Of a DNA stretch of 64,000 nucleotides, positions 51,590-59,057 are shown one piece after another. How positions within the stretch are numbered: position 1 is the stretch's first letter; the number at the start of each line of letters is the position of its first letter. The stretch is from NCBI RefSeq assembly GCF_014649875.1, contig NZ_BMTW01000003.1:493195-557194 (forward strand). Reading direction: 5' to 3'. Position numbers and translations under genes: made by a program. This DNA comes from Streptomyces rubiginosohelvolus (GTDB lineage Bacteria > Actinomycetota > Actinomycetes > Streptomycetales > Streptomycetaceae). The notes under the pieces were generated by a model. That model did no database searches, was not told the DNA's origin, and saw only the letters and a list, made by a program, of their open reading frames with translations.

Positions 51590-53596
51590 TCACAGGTGGC
51601 GGCGTCGGGCGGCGACCTGGCGGTCGTACTCCTCCCGGGCCTTCACCGCCGCCATTCGGCTCGCGGTTTCGGCTACCGGAACATCCCACCACGCCTGCGC
51701 CGGAGGGGGGCCCGACACTGTGTCGGGCGTTTCGGTCTCGACGTAGACACAAGTGGGGCCCTCCGCGTCGCGGGCCTCGGAGAGAGCTTTGCGCAGGTCG
51801 TCGACGGTGGCGGCGCGCAGGACCCGCAGGCCGAGGGAGGCGGCGTTGGCGGCCAGGTCGACGGGGAGCGGCGGGCCGGTGAAGCCGCCGTCGGCGTCGC
51901 GGTGGCGGTAGGCGGTGCCGAAGCCTTCGGCGCCGACCGACGCGGAGAGGCCGCCGATGGAGGCGTACCCGTGGTTCTGGAGGATCAGCAGCTTCAGCGG
52001 CAGGTTCTCCTGGACGGCGGTGACGATCTCGGTGGGGTTCATCAGATACGTGCCGTCGCCGACCAGGGCCCAGACCGGGCGGTGCTCCCGGCTGCGGGCT
52101 CCGGTGGCGAGGAGGACGCCGATGGCCGCCGGGATCTCGTAGCCCATGCAGGAGTAGCCGTACTCCACGTGGTACTGGTCGCGGGAGCGGGTCCGCCAGA
52201 GTTTGTGCAGGTCGCCGGGGAGGGAGCCGGCGGCGTTGATGAGGATGTCCTCCTCGGTGACGAGGTCGTCCAGGAGGCCGAGGACCTGGGTCTGGGTGGG
52301 GCGCGCGGTGGGGTCGGGGGTGGCGAAGGATGCCTCGACCCGCTCCTCCCACGCCTCCTTCGCGCCGGTGTACTCCGTCTCGTACGCCGGATCGACCCGG
52401 TATCCGCGTCCGGCGAGGGCCGCCGTGAGCGCCTCAAGCCCCGCGCGGGCGTCGGCGACCAGGGGGAGGGCGGCCAGCTTGTGGGCGTCGAAGGCGGTGA
52501 TGTTGAGGTGGAGGAAGCGGACGGCCGGGTCGGCGAAGAGGGTGCCGGATGCGGTGGTGAAGTCGGAGAAGCGGGTGCCGATGCCGATGACCAGGTCGGC
52601 GGTGCGGGCCAGCTCGTCGGCGGTGGCGGTGCCGGTGTGGCCGATGCCGCCGACGTCGGCGGGGTGGTCGTGGCGGAGCGCGCCCTTGCCCGCCTGGGTG
52701 GAGGCGACCGGGATGCGGGTCGCGGCGGTGAACGCGGCGAGCGTCTCCTCGGCGGCGCTGTGCCGGACCCCGCCGCCCGCGACGATGAGGGGGCGGCGGG
52801 CGGAGCGGATCGCCCGTACCGCCGTCTCCAGCTCGTACGTGTCGGGCGCGGGCCTGCGGACGTGCCAGTCGCGCTCGGCGAAGAACTCCTCCGGCCAGTC
52901 GTACGCCTCCGCCTGCACGTCCTGCGGCAGCGCGAGCGTGACGGCCCCGGTCTCGGCGGGGTCGGCGAGGACCCGCATCGCCTGGAGGGCGGCCGGAATC
53001 AGCGCCTCCGGCCGGGTGATCCGGTCGAAGTAGCGCGAGACCGGCCGCAGACAGTCGTTGACCGACACGTCACCGGCGTACGGCACTTCGAGCTGTTGCA
53101 GGACGGGGTCGGCGGGCCGGGTCGCGAAGGTGTCACCGGGCAGGAGCAGGACGGGCAGCCGGTTGATCGTGGCGAGGGCGGCCCCGGTGACGAGGTTGGT
53201 GGCCCCCGGCCCGATGGACGTGGTCACCGCGTGCGCGGAGAGCCGGCCCGACTGGCGGGCGTACCCCACGGCCGCGTGCACCATGGCCTGTTCGTTGCGG
53301 CCCTGGAGGTACGGCATGCGGTGCGCGGTGCCGTTCCCTCCGTGGCCCGCCTCCACGAGCGCCTGGCCGATGCCCGCGACGTTGCCGTGGCCGAAGATGC
53401 CCCAGGTGGCGCTGATCAGCCGCTGGCGGCGGCCGTCGCGCTCGGTGTACTGCCGGGCCAGAAAGGCGACCAGGGCCTGAGCCGTGGTCAGACGGCGGGT
53501 GGGGGCCGGGTTCTTCGGGCTCTCAGGGCTCGCGGGACTCGCGGAACGTGCGGGGCTCGCGGGACTCGCGGGACTCGCGGGACTCGTCGGGCTCAA
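51590..53596 (-). CDS. iolD: 3D-(3,5/4)-trihydroxycyclohexane-1,2-dione acylhydrolase IolD
   Basis: A 668-residue thiamine-diphosphate enzyme that opens the ring to give 5-deoxy-glucuronate. The N-terminal TPP domain begins at about residue 35 (RLTTAQALVAFLARQY). The C-terminal TPP site has CMGYEIPAAIGV and GDGTYLMNPTEI. TTG 53596 was chosen because GGAGG lies about 7 bp upstream and it overlaps the iolB stop (TTGA). The first 32 residues are a repeated Ser-Pro-Ala stretch encoded by in-frame 9-bp units; it is not conserved in the family as I know it and is probably disordered. Confidence 0.94.
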   Translation of the reverse strand: MSPTSPASPASPASPARSASPASPESPKNPAPTRRLTTAQALVAFLARQYTERDGRRQRLISATWGIFGHGNVAGIGQALVEAGHGGNGTAHRMPYLQGRNEQAMVHAAVGYARQSGRLSAHAVTTSIGPGATNLVTGAALATINRLPVLLLPGDTFATRPADPVLQQLEVPYAGDVSVNDCLRPVSRYFDRITRPEALIPAALQAMRVLADPAETGAVTLALPQDVQAEAYDWPEEFFAERDWHVRRPAPDTYELETAVRAIRSARRPLIVAGGGVRHSAAEETLAAFTAATRIPVASTQAGKGALRHDHPADVGGIGHTGTATADELARTADLVIGIGTRFSDFTTASGTLFADPAVRFLHLNITAFDAHKLAALPLVADARAGLEALTAALAGRGYRVDPAYETEYTGAKEAWEERVEASFATPDPTARPTQTQVLGLLDDLVTEEDILINAAGSLPGDLHKLWRTRSRDQYHVEYGYSCMGYEIPAAIGVLLATGARSREHRPVWALVGDGTYLMNPTEIVTAVQENLPLKLLILQNHGYASIGGLSASVGAEGFGTAYRHRDADGGFTGPPLPVDLAANAASLGLRVLRAATVDDLRKALSEARDAEGPTCVYVETETPDTVSGPPPAQAWWDVPVAETASRMAAVKAREEYDRQVAARRRHL
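53515..53593 (-). repeat. 9-bp in-frame repeat (GCGAGYCCC) at the iolD 5' end
   Basis: About six imperfect 9-bp units directly after the TTG start encode A-S-P repeats (residues 2 to about 27). Units are best conserved at 53556-53586. Confidence 0.75.
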
Positions 53597-54570
53597 GGCG
53601 TTACCTCCGGGCCGGGCGACGGATGCGCCGTGTAGAGCGGGAGTCTGGCGTCGATCGGCTCATCCGGCCAGGTGTCGCGGATCCACCGGTGGTCGGGATG
53701 GTCGCGGATCAGCCAGGCGCGCTCCTCCCCCGGCCCGGCCATCACGTTCAGGTAGTACAGCGTCCGGCCGGGCGGGGCGATGGACGGGCCGTGCCAGCCG
53801 TCGGGGATGAGGACCACGTCGCCGCCGCGGACTTCGGCGAGGACGTCCGTACCGCCGTCGCGCGACGGGGAGACCCGGTGGTAGCCGAGCCCGCCGTCCT
53901 GCACGTCGAAGTAGTAGATCTCCTCCAGTTCGCACTCCTCGCCCGGCACGTGCTCGTCGTGTTTGTGGGGCGGGTAGGAGGACCAGTTACCGCCGGGGGT
54001 GAGGACCTCGACGGCGATCAGCCGGTCGCAGTCGAAGGTGTCGGCGGCGGCGAAGTTGTTCACCTGGCGGGAGCAGGTCCCGGAGCCGCGCAGCTCGACG
54101 GGTACCTCCGGCGCGGGGCCGTAGCGAGCGGGGAGTCGTCGCTCGCACTTCGCTCCTGCCAGGGCGAAGCGGCCTCCTGCGCCGGAGGAGATCTCTGCGC
54201 GGGCGTCGCGCGGTACGTAGGCGAAGTCGGAGACCCCGCTGAACACACTCTTCCTGCCCCGCAGTTCAAAGGTCTCACCTGCGATACGCACCGTACAGCC
54301 ACCGGCCAACGGCAGGACGATCCATTCGCTGTCTCCGGTGACGAGCGTATGAACACCACCCGGCTCCAGCTCCAGCACCCGCAGGGCGGAGCGGTCCCAG
54401 CCGGCCGCCTCGGGATCGATGTCGACGGCGTACGCCCCGCGCGCGGCGCTGCCGGACGGCAGGTGGAACCGGCGCGGTTCCTGGCCCTGGTTTCGGTCCC
54501 GGTGCTGTCCCTGGCCCTGGTGCTGTTCCTGGTCCCGGTGCTGTTCCTGGTCGGGGTGATCCGTCGTCAT
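53593..54570 (-). CDS. iolB: 5-deoxy-glucuronate isomerase IolB
   Basis: A 325-residue double-cupin enzyme that converts 5-deoxy-glucuronate to 5-dehydro-2-deoxygluconate. The metal-binding segment is SYPPHKHDEH followed by EECELEEIYYF, and LIPDGWHGPS completes the second cupin. Residues 1-34 are a hydrophilic Gln/Asp/His/Glu repeat not expected in the family. ATG 54570 overlaps the upstream gene's stop (ATGA), and its own stop overlaps the iolD TTG. Neighbours confirm an inositol pathway. Confidence 0.94.
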   Translation of the reverse strand: MTTDHPDQEQHRDQEQHQGQGQHRDRNQGQEPRRFHLPSGSAARGAYAVDIDPEAAGWDRSALRVLELEPGGVHTLVTGDSEWIVLPLAGGCTVRIAGETFELRGRKSVFSGVSDFAYVPRDARAEISSGAGGRFALAGAKCERRLPARYGPAPEVPVELRGSGTCSRQVNNFAAADTFDCDRLIAVEVLTPGGNWSSYPPHKHDEHVPGEECELEEIYYFDVQDGGLGYHRVSPSRDGGTDVLAEVRGGDVVLIPDGWHGPSIAPPGRTLYYLNVMAGPGEERAWLIRDHPDHRWIRDTWPDEPIDARLPLYTAHPSPGPEVTP

Positions 54571-55478
54571 GGCCCTTCCCTACCCGGCCGGAGCAGCGAT
54601 ACGGCGGTGTCGACGGCGAGCGTCACGTCCCCGTCGACCGGGTAGAGCAGCGAGCGTCCCACGACCAGCCCCCGCACCGTGGGCAGCCGCAGCGCGTCGC
54701 GCCACTTCCCGTACGCGGCGTCCTGGTCGTCGCCGACCTCGCCGCCGAGCAGGACAGCGGGCAGCGTGGAGGCCTCCATCGCCCGGCCCATGGCGTCGGG
54801 GTCGTCGGTGACCGGCACCTTCAGCCAGGTGTACGCGGACGTCCCGGCGAGGCCCGACGCGATGGCGATGGAGGTCGCCACGGCGGCGGCGCCGAGGTCG
54901 TTGCGGAGGCGGCCGTCGACGCGGCGGCAGAGGAACGGTTCGACGAAGACGGGCAGCCGGTGGGCGGCCATCGCGTCGATGGTCCGGGCGGCGGTGTGCA
55001 GGGTGTCCAGCGAACCGGGGTCGTCGTGGTCGATGCGCAGGAGCAGTTTCCCCGCGTCGAACCCCTGCCGGACCAGGTCGTCGGGGCGGTAGCCGGTGAA
55101 CCGGTCGTCGAGCTCGAAGGCCGCGCCCGCGAGACCGCCGCGGTTCATCGACCCCATGACGACCTTGTCCTCCAGGGCGCCGAGCAGGAGGAGGTCGTCC
55201 AGGACGTCGGCCGATGCGAGCACCCCGTCGACCCCGGGGCGGGAGAGGGCGAGGCAGAGCCGTTCCAGCAGCTCGAAGCGGTTGGCCATGGCGAGGGACC
55301 GGTCCCCCACGGCGAGCGCGCCGCGCGCGGGGTGGTCGGCCGCGATGATCATCAGCCGGTCGCCCGGCTGCCGGATCAGCCGCCGTCTGCTCCGCCGCGC
55401 GGCGGCCTCGGCAACGGCCTCGGGACGCTCGGCGCGCAGCCGGACGAGCGCGGAGAGGGAGGGCGCGAGCGGCGTCAT
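54567..55478 (-). CDS. Cgl0159-type (beta/alpha)8 aldolase-like protein of the iol cluster
   Basis: A 303-residue TIM-barrel protein of the family called Cgl0159 after the Corynebacterium glutamicum inositol cluster. Visible segments include LMIIAADHPARGALAVGD, LLRIDHDDP and LPAVLLGGEVG. It is thought to act as the 2-deoxy-5-keto-gluconate 6-phosphate aldolase (IolJ role) in actinobacteria, which would complete the pathway here since no classical iolJ is present. ATG overlaps with both flanking genes (ATGA on each side). Confidence 0.85.
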   Translation of the reverse strand: MTPLAPSLSALVRLRAERPEAVAEAAARRSRRRLIRQPGDRLMIIAADHPARGALAVGDRSLAMANRFELLERLCLALSRPGVDGVLASADVLDDLLLLGALEDKVVMGSMNRGGLAGAAFELDDRFTGYRPDDLVRQGFDAGKLLLRIDHDDPGSLDTLHTAARTIDAMAAHRLPVFVEPFLCRRVDGRLRNDLGAAAVATSIAIASGLAGTSAYTWLKVPVTDDPDAMGRAMEASTLPAVLLGGEVGDDQDAAYGKWRDALRLPTVRGLVVGRSLLYPVDGDVTLAVDTAVSLLRPGREGP

Positions 55479-56542
55479 GAGTCCGCTCCGGTCCGGGGGG
55501 CCGTGGGGGCGTCGGGGGCGGCCCGCGACGCGAGTTCCGGCGTCACTGCCCCGGCCGCGAGGGCCTCCTCGACCTCGTCCGGGAACGGCATCGCGGACGA
55601 GCAGGCGAGCCGGGAGGCGACGATGGCTCCGGCCGCGTTCGCGTACCGCACGATGCGGTCCAGCGGCCATCCGGCGAGCAGCCCGTGGCAGAGCGCGCCC
55701 CCGAACGCGTCCCCGGCGCCGAGTCCGTTGACCACCTCGACCGGCAGCGGCGGGCAGTCGGCGGCGGTGCCGTCGCGGTGGACGGCGAGGACGCCCTTCG
55801 GCCCCTGCTTGACGACGGCGAGCTCCGCCCCGGCCGCGAGCAGGGCCCGGGCGGCGGCGTACGGTTCGCGTTCGCCGGTCGCGATGGCGCACTCGTCGAC
55901 GTTGCCGACGGCGACCGTGGCATGGGCCAGAGCCTCGCGGTACCGCGCGGGCGCCTCGGCGCTGTCGTCGCCCCCGTCCCAGAACATCGGCCGCCAGTCG
56001 AGGTCGAAGACGGTGGCCGTGCGCCGTGGGGCGCCCGCCGGGCGCTCGGCCCGCGCGGCGCTCTCGCTGCGGGCACGGAGGGCGGCCAGCGTCGCGGACC
56101 GGCTCGGCTCGGCGCTGAGTCCGGTGCCCGTCATCCAGAAGATCCTGGCGTCGCGCACGGCGTCGAGGTCGAGGTCCGGGGCGTGGATCTCCAGGTCGGG
56201 GGCCTTGGGCCGGCGGTAGAAGTAGAGCGGGAAGTCGTCCGGCGGGAAGATCTCGCAGAAGGTGACCGGGGTCGGATACTCCGCGACGGCCGTCGCCCAG
56301 CGGGGGTCCACGCCGAACCGTTCCAGTTCCTGGTGGAGGTAGGCGCCGAAGGGGTCCTGCCCGGTCCGGGTGATGACCGCCGTACGCCGCCCCTGCCGGG
56401 CCGCCGCCACCGCGACGTTCGCCGGGGAGCCGCCGAGGAACTTGCCGAACGTCTCGACCCGGGCGAGCGGTACCCCGACCTCCAGCGGGTAGAGGTCCAC
56501 CCCGATCCGCCCCATGGTGATCACGTCGTACGGCTCAGGCAT
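55475..56542 (-). CDS. iolC: 5-dehydro-2-deoxygluconokinase IolC
   Basis: A 355-residue PfkB-family sugar kinase that phosphorylates 5-dehydro-2-deoxygluconate using ATP. It has KFLGGSPANVAVAAARQG near the N-terminus and the catalytic NGLGAGDAFGGALCHG (GAGD) near residue 280. It is the first gene of the minus-strand iol operon. ATG 56542 was chosen over ATG 56548 because GAAGGG then lies 6 bp upstream. A promoter-like TTGACA-N18-TAGACC is 65-90 bp upstream. Confidence 0.92.
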   Translation of the reverse strand: MPEPYDVITMGRIGVDLYPLEVGVPLARVETFGKFLGGSPANVAVAAARQGRRTAVITRTGQDPFGAYLHQELERFGVDPRWATAVAEYPTPVTFCEIFPPDDFPLYFYRRPKAPDLEIHAPDLDLDAVRDARIFWMTGTGLSAEPSRSATLAALRARSESAARAERPAGAPRRTATVFDLDWRPMFWDGGDDSAEAPARYREALAHATVAVGNVDECAIATGEREPYAAARALLAAGAELAVVKQGPKGVLAVHRDGTAADCPPLPVEVVNGLGAGDAFGGALCHGLLAGWPLDRIVRYANAAGAIVASRLACSSAMPFPDEVEEALAAGAVTPELASRAAPDAPTAPRTGADS

Positions 56543-56606
56543 GCCCATCCCTTCGCACCACCGGCTCGCACCGCCGGTTCGCCCCACCGGTGGCCGGCTG
56601 GTCCCA

Positions 56607-56670
56607 GGTCTAGCCCTCCGCCCGGAACCCTGTCAACATTTTGTCCGGACATTCGGACGAACCCTTGACA
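56607..56670. promoter_or_regulatory. Divergent iol promoters with shared symmetric operator
   Basis: Minus strand (iolC): -35 TTGACA (plus 56631-56636) and -10 TAGACC (plus 56607-56612), spacing 18. Plus strand: TTGACA at 56665-56670 upstream of the isomerase gene. Between them is an inverted repeat: GTCCG (56643-56647) and CGGAC (56654-56658). Together with the two TTGACA boxes it is symmetric about 56650.5. It contains the perfect 10-mer TGTCCGGACA. This is a likely operator for an inositol repressor that is not in the window. Confidence 0.6.
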
Positions 56671-56701
56671 CTCTTCCGCGCGGGCCAGGAGGCTGGCCGT
56701 T

Positions 56702-57628
56702 ATGACCCCCTCCGTCCCCTCCTCGGCCCGCATCCGTATCGGCTCGGCCCCCGACTCCTGGGGCGTGTGGTTCCCCGACGACCCCCAGCAGGTGCCCTGG
56801 CAGCGCTTCCTCGACGAGGTGGCCGAGGCCGGCTACGCGTGGATCGAGCTCGGCCCGTACGGCTATCTGCCCACCGATCCGGCCCGGTTGGCCGACGAGA
56901 CGCGCGGCCGGGGGCTCACGGTCTCCGCCGGAACCGTCTTCACCGGATTGCACCACGGCCCGGACGTCTGGGACCGGACCTGGGCGCATGTCGCGGACAT
57001 CGCCGCGCTGACCCGGGCCATGGGCGCCGAACACCTGGTCGTCATCCCCTCCTTCTGGCGCGACGACAAGACGGGCGAGGTGCTGGAGGACCGCACGCTC
57101 ACCCCCGCGCAGTGGCGCGATCTGACCGCACAGACGGAGCGACTCGGCCGGGAGGTCCGGGAGCGGTTCGGGCTGCGGATCGTCGTCCACCCGCACGCCG
57201 ACACCCACATCGACACCGAGGAGAACGTCAACCGCTTCCTCGACGCCACCGATCCGGACCTCGTCTCGCTCTGCCTGGACACCGGGCACTACGCCTACTG
57301 CGGCGGAGACAGCGTCAAGCTCATCGAGACGTACGGGGAACGCATCGGCTATCTCCATCTCAAGCAGGTCGACCCGGAGATCCTGGCGGCGGTGGTGGCG
57401 GACGAGGTGCCGTTCGGCCCGGCGGTGGCCCGGGGCGTGATGTGCGAACCGCCCGGCGGAGTCCCCGCGCTGGAACCGGTACTGGACGCGGCGCGGGCCC
57501 TGGACGTCGACCTGTTCGCGATCGTGGAGCAGGACATGTACCCCTGCCCGCCGGACAAGCCGCTCCCCATCGCACGCCGCACCCGGGAGTTCCTCCGCTC
57601 CTGCGGACGCCCTGGCTCACCCCTCTGA
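56702..57628 (+). CDS. IolE/IolH-like sugar phosphate isomerase/epimerase
   Basis: A 308-residue xylose-isomerase-like TIM barrel. It begins RIGSAPDSWGVWFPDDP, the pattern typical of IolE/IolH proteins, with metal-site segments VVHPHADTHIDT, CLDTGHYAY and HLKQVDP. It probably acts in the inositol pathway, for example as 2-keto-myo-inositol dehydratase (IolE). The subtype is not certain. ATG 56702 has RBS AGGAGG about 9 bp upstream. It is transcribed away from iolC across a 159-bp region. Confidence 0.85.
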   Translation: MTPSVPSSARIRIGSAPDSWGVWFPDDPQQVPWQRFLDEVAEAGYAWIELGPYGYLPTDPARLADETRGRGLTVSAGTVFTGLHHGPDVWDRTWAHVADIAALTRAMGAEHLVVIPSFWRDDKTGEVLEDRTLTPAQWRDLTAQTERLGREVRERFGLRIVVHPHADTHIDTEENVNRFLDATDPDLVSLCLDTGHYAYCGGDSVKLIETYGERIGYLHLKQVDPEILAAVVADEVPFGPAVARGVMCEPPGGVPALEPVLDAARALDVDLFAIVEQDMYPCPPDKPLPIARRTREFLRSCGRPGSPL

Positions 57629-57638
57629 GCCCGGGGGT

Positions 57639-57690
57639 CCTGGGCGAAGGTGGCGTCCTGGGCCAGCTGCCGGCCGCCTTCGCACCCAGG
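57639..57690 (+). terminator. Terminator after IolE/IolH-like gene
   Basis: Arms CCTGGGCGAAGG (57639-57650) and CCTTCGCACCCAGG (57677-57690) pair with a two-base bulge, 11 bp after the stop. Confidence 0.6.
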
Positions 57691-57714
57691 CCTGACAGCA
57701 GCCGCACCTCATCC

Positions 57715-57778
57715 TTTCTGTCACAGCAGTAACCGTTTCGGGACACATGTCTCCGTTACGCGGGTTTTCTGTCACAGC
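57715..57778. repeat. 13-bp direct repeat upstream of small HTH gene
   Basis: TTTCTGTCACAGC occurs at 57715-57727 and 57766-57778, 51 bp apart start to start, about 160 and 110 bp before the HTH start. A possible binding-site pair. Confidence 0.55.
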
Positions 57779-57873
57779 CGGTCGACAGCCCCACCCCGCC
57801 TGCCGCCAGGGGTCGTTCAACCGAGCACAGGCTGAGTGATCGTCGGCTTGGTCAGTGCAGAGAGGTGTCACCG

Positions 57874-58065
57874 ATGACGGACAGAACGCTCTGGTCCTAC
57901 AAGGACATTGCCGCGCACATCCAGGTCCAGCCGGACACCGTCCGCTCCTATCGCAAGCACGGGCTCCTGCCCCCGCCGGACCAGGTGAAGAACGGGAAGC
58001 CGTACTGGTACGGAGACACCGTCCGCGCCTGGGTCGCCTCGCGCCCCCGCAACCGGGGGCGCTGA
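57874..58065 (+). CDS. Small MerR/AlpA-like helix-turn-helix protein
   Basis: A 63-residue DNA-binding protein. The helix-turn-helix is in WSYKDIAAHIQVQPDTVRSY (7-26), with the wing KPYWYGDTVRAWVASRP after it. The layout resembles MerR-N-terminal or excisionase-type winged helices. AGAGG about 8 bp before ATG 57874 favours this start; GTG 57865 is an alternative. No integrase lies nearby, so a phage role is not supported. It may bind the 13-bp direct repeat upstream of its own gene. Confidence 0.78.
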   Translation: MTDRTLWSYKDIAAHIQVQPDTVRSYRKHGLLPPPDQVKNGKPYWYGDTVRAWVASRPRNRGR

Positions 58066-58072
58066 CGCCCCG

Positions 58073-58828
58073 CTACCCCTGGCCGGCGGCCCTGCGGAAG
58101 AGGGCCGTCCAGAGGAACGACTCCCCGAAGAGCGGTGATTCGGGTGCCTCGTCGCTCATCCGGCGCAGTTCGATCTCCGTCAGCCCCGAGAAGACGCGGC
58201 GCAGTTCGTCGTCCGTGTAGGCGAGTCCGCCGTGCAGACCACCCGTCAGATAGAGCTGGGCGTCCGGCAGTTCCGAGCCCATCCCGCCCGCCCCGGCGGC
58301 GAAGCAGGTGAGCGCGAAGTGGCCGCCGGGCGCCAGGCAGCGCTCCAGGAGGGCGAGATAGCTGATCCGCCGGTGGGGCGGTAGATGATGGAAGCAGCCC
58401 GAGTCGTAGATCAGGTCGTAGGGGCCGGCGAGGGCGGCCCCCGCCGCCGTCAGGGCGAACGCGTCACCGCGGTGGAACCGGATGGAGCCGGCCCCCGCCT
58501 CCTCGGCCCGCTCCCGGGCCCAGGCCAGCGCCGCCGGGGAGAGGTCGACCGCGTCGACGTCGAAGCCGAGCGCGGCCAGGTGGAGCGCGTTGCGGCCGGG
58601 CCCACAGCCGAGTTCGAGCGCGCGCCCCGGGGCGATCCGCCCTTGGCGGAGGTGGGCGTCGAGGTTCTCGTCGGGCTTGTCCGCGAAGAACGGCACCTCC
58701 CGTGAACGGTCCGCGTAGAACGCGTCCCACCAGGACGCCCCGTCGGCCGTCCACCGGTCCGCCTCCGGGGCGAACAGGCCGTCCATCAAAGCCAGCACGT
58801 CATCGACTGTGGATACGTTCCGGTCCAT
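58073..58828 (-). CDS. Class I SAM-dependent methyltransferase
   Basis: A 251-residue methyltransferase. SAM motif I is ALELGCGPGRNALHLAALG (about 70-88), with DAVDLSP after it and DLIYDSGCFHHLPP near residue 140. The pattern resembles thiopurine/small-molecule or tellurite-type methyltransferases. The substrate is unknown. It converges with the HTH gene 7 bp away. ATG 58828 has a G-rich RBS. Confidence 0.87.
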   Translation of the reverse strand: MDRNVSTVDDVLALMDGLFAPEADRWTADGASWWDAFYADRSREVPFFADKPDENLDAHLRQGRIAPGRALELGCGPGRNALHLAALGFDVDAVDLSPAALAWARERAEEAGAGSIRFHRGDAFALTAAGAALAGPYDLIYDSGCFHHLPPHRRISYLALLERCLAPGGHFALTCFAAGAGGMGSELPDAQLYLTGGLHGGLAYTDDELRRVFSGLTEIELRRMSDEAPESPLFGESFLWTALFRRAAGQG

Positions 58829-58945
58829 CCGGGCCCCCTTTTCCGTTGAGGAAATCTTAGGCTGGATGAGCAGGAAAGCCCAGGTCAGCGGCGTTTTGCC
58901 GATGCCGCCCGCGAGCCTGTGGAGCCTCCCTGGCGGGCGGAGGGG

Positions 58946-58986
58946 CCGGGCCCCCGCCCGTCACCCGTTCGGTGGCGGGCGGGCCC
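58946..58986 (-). terminator. Terminator of MMPL transporter gene
   Basis: Arms 58946-58957 and 58973-58986 pair with a two-base bulge, about 70 bp after the MMPL stop on the minus strand. Confidence 0.5.
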
Positions 58987-59057
58987 GTCCTGTCGCCTCC
59001 AGGAGGCATCCCCGGCTTCCCCGAGGACCCTTTCCGGACGACTTTCCCGCGCGGGTC

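Noticed and set aside
57874..58065. Excisionase of an integrated element
   Set aside because: The fold is similar, but there is no integrase or att repeat in the window.
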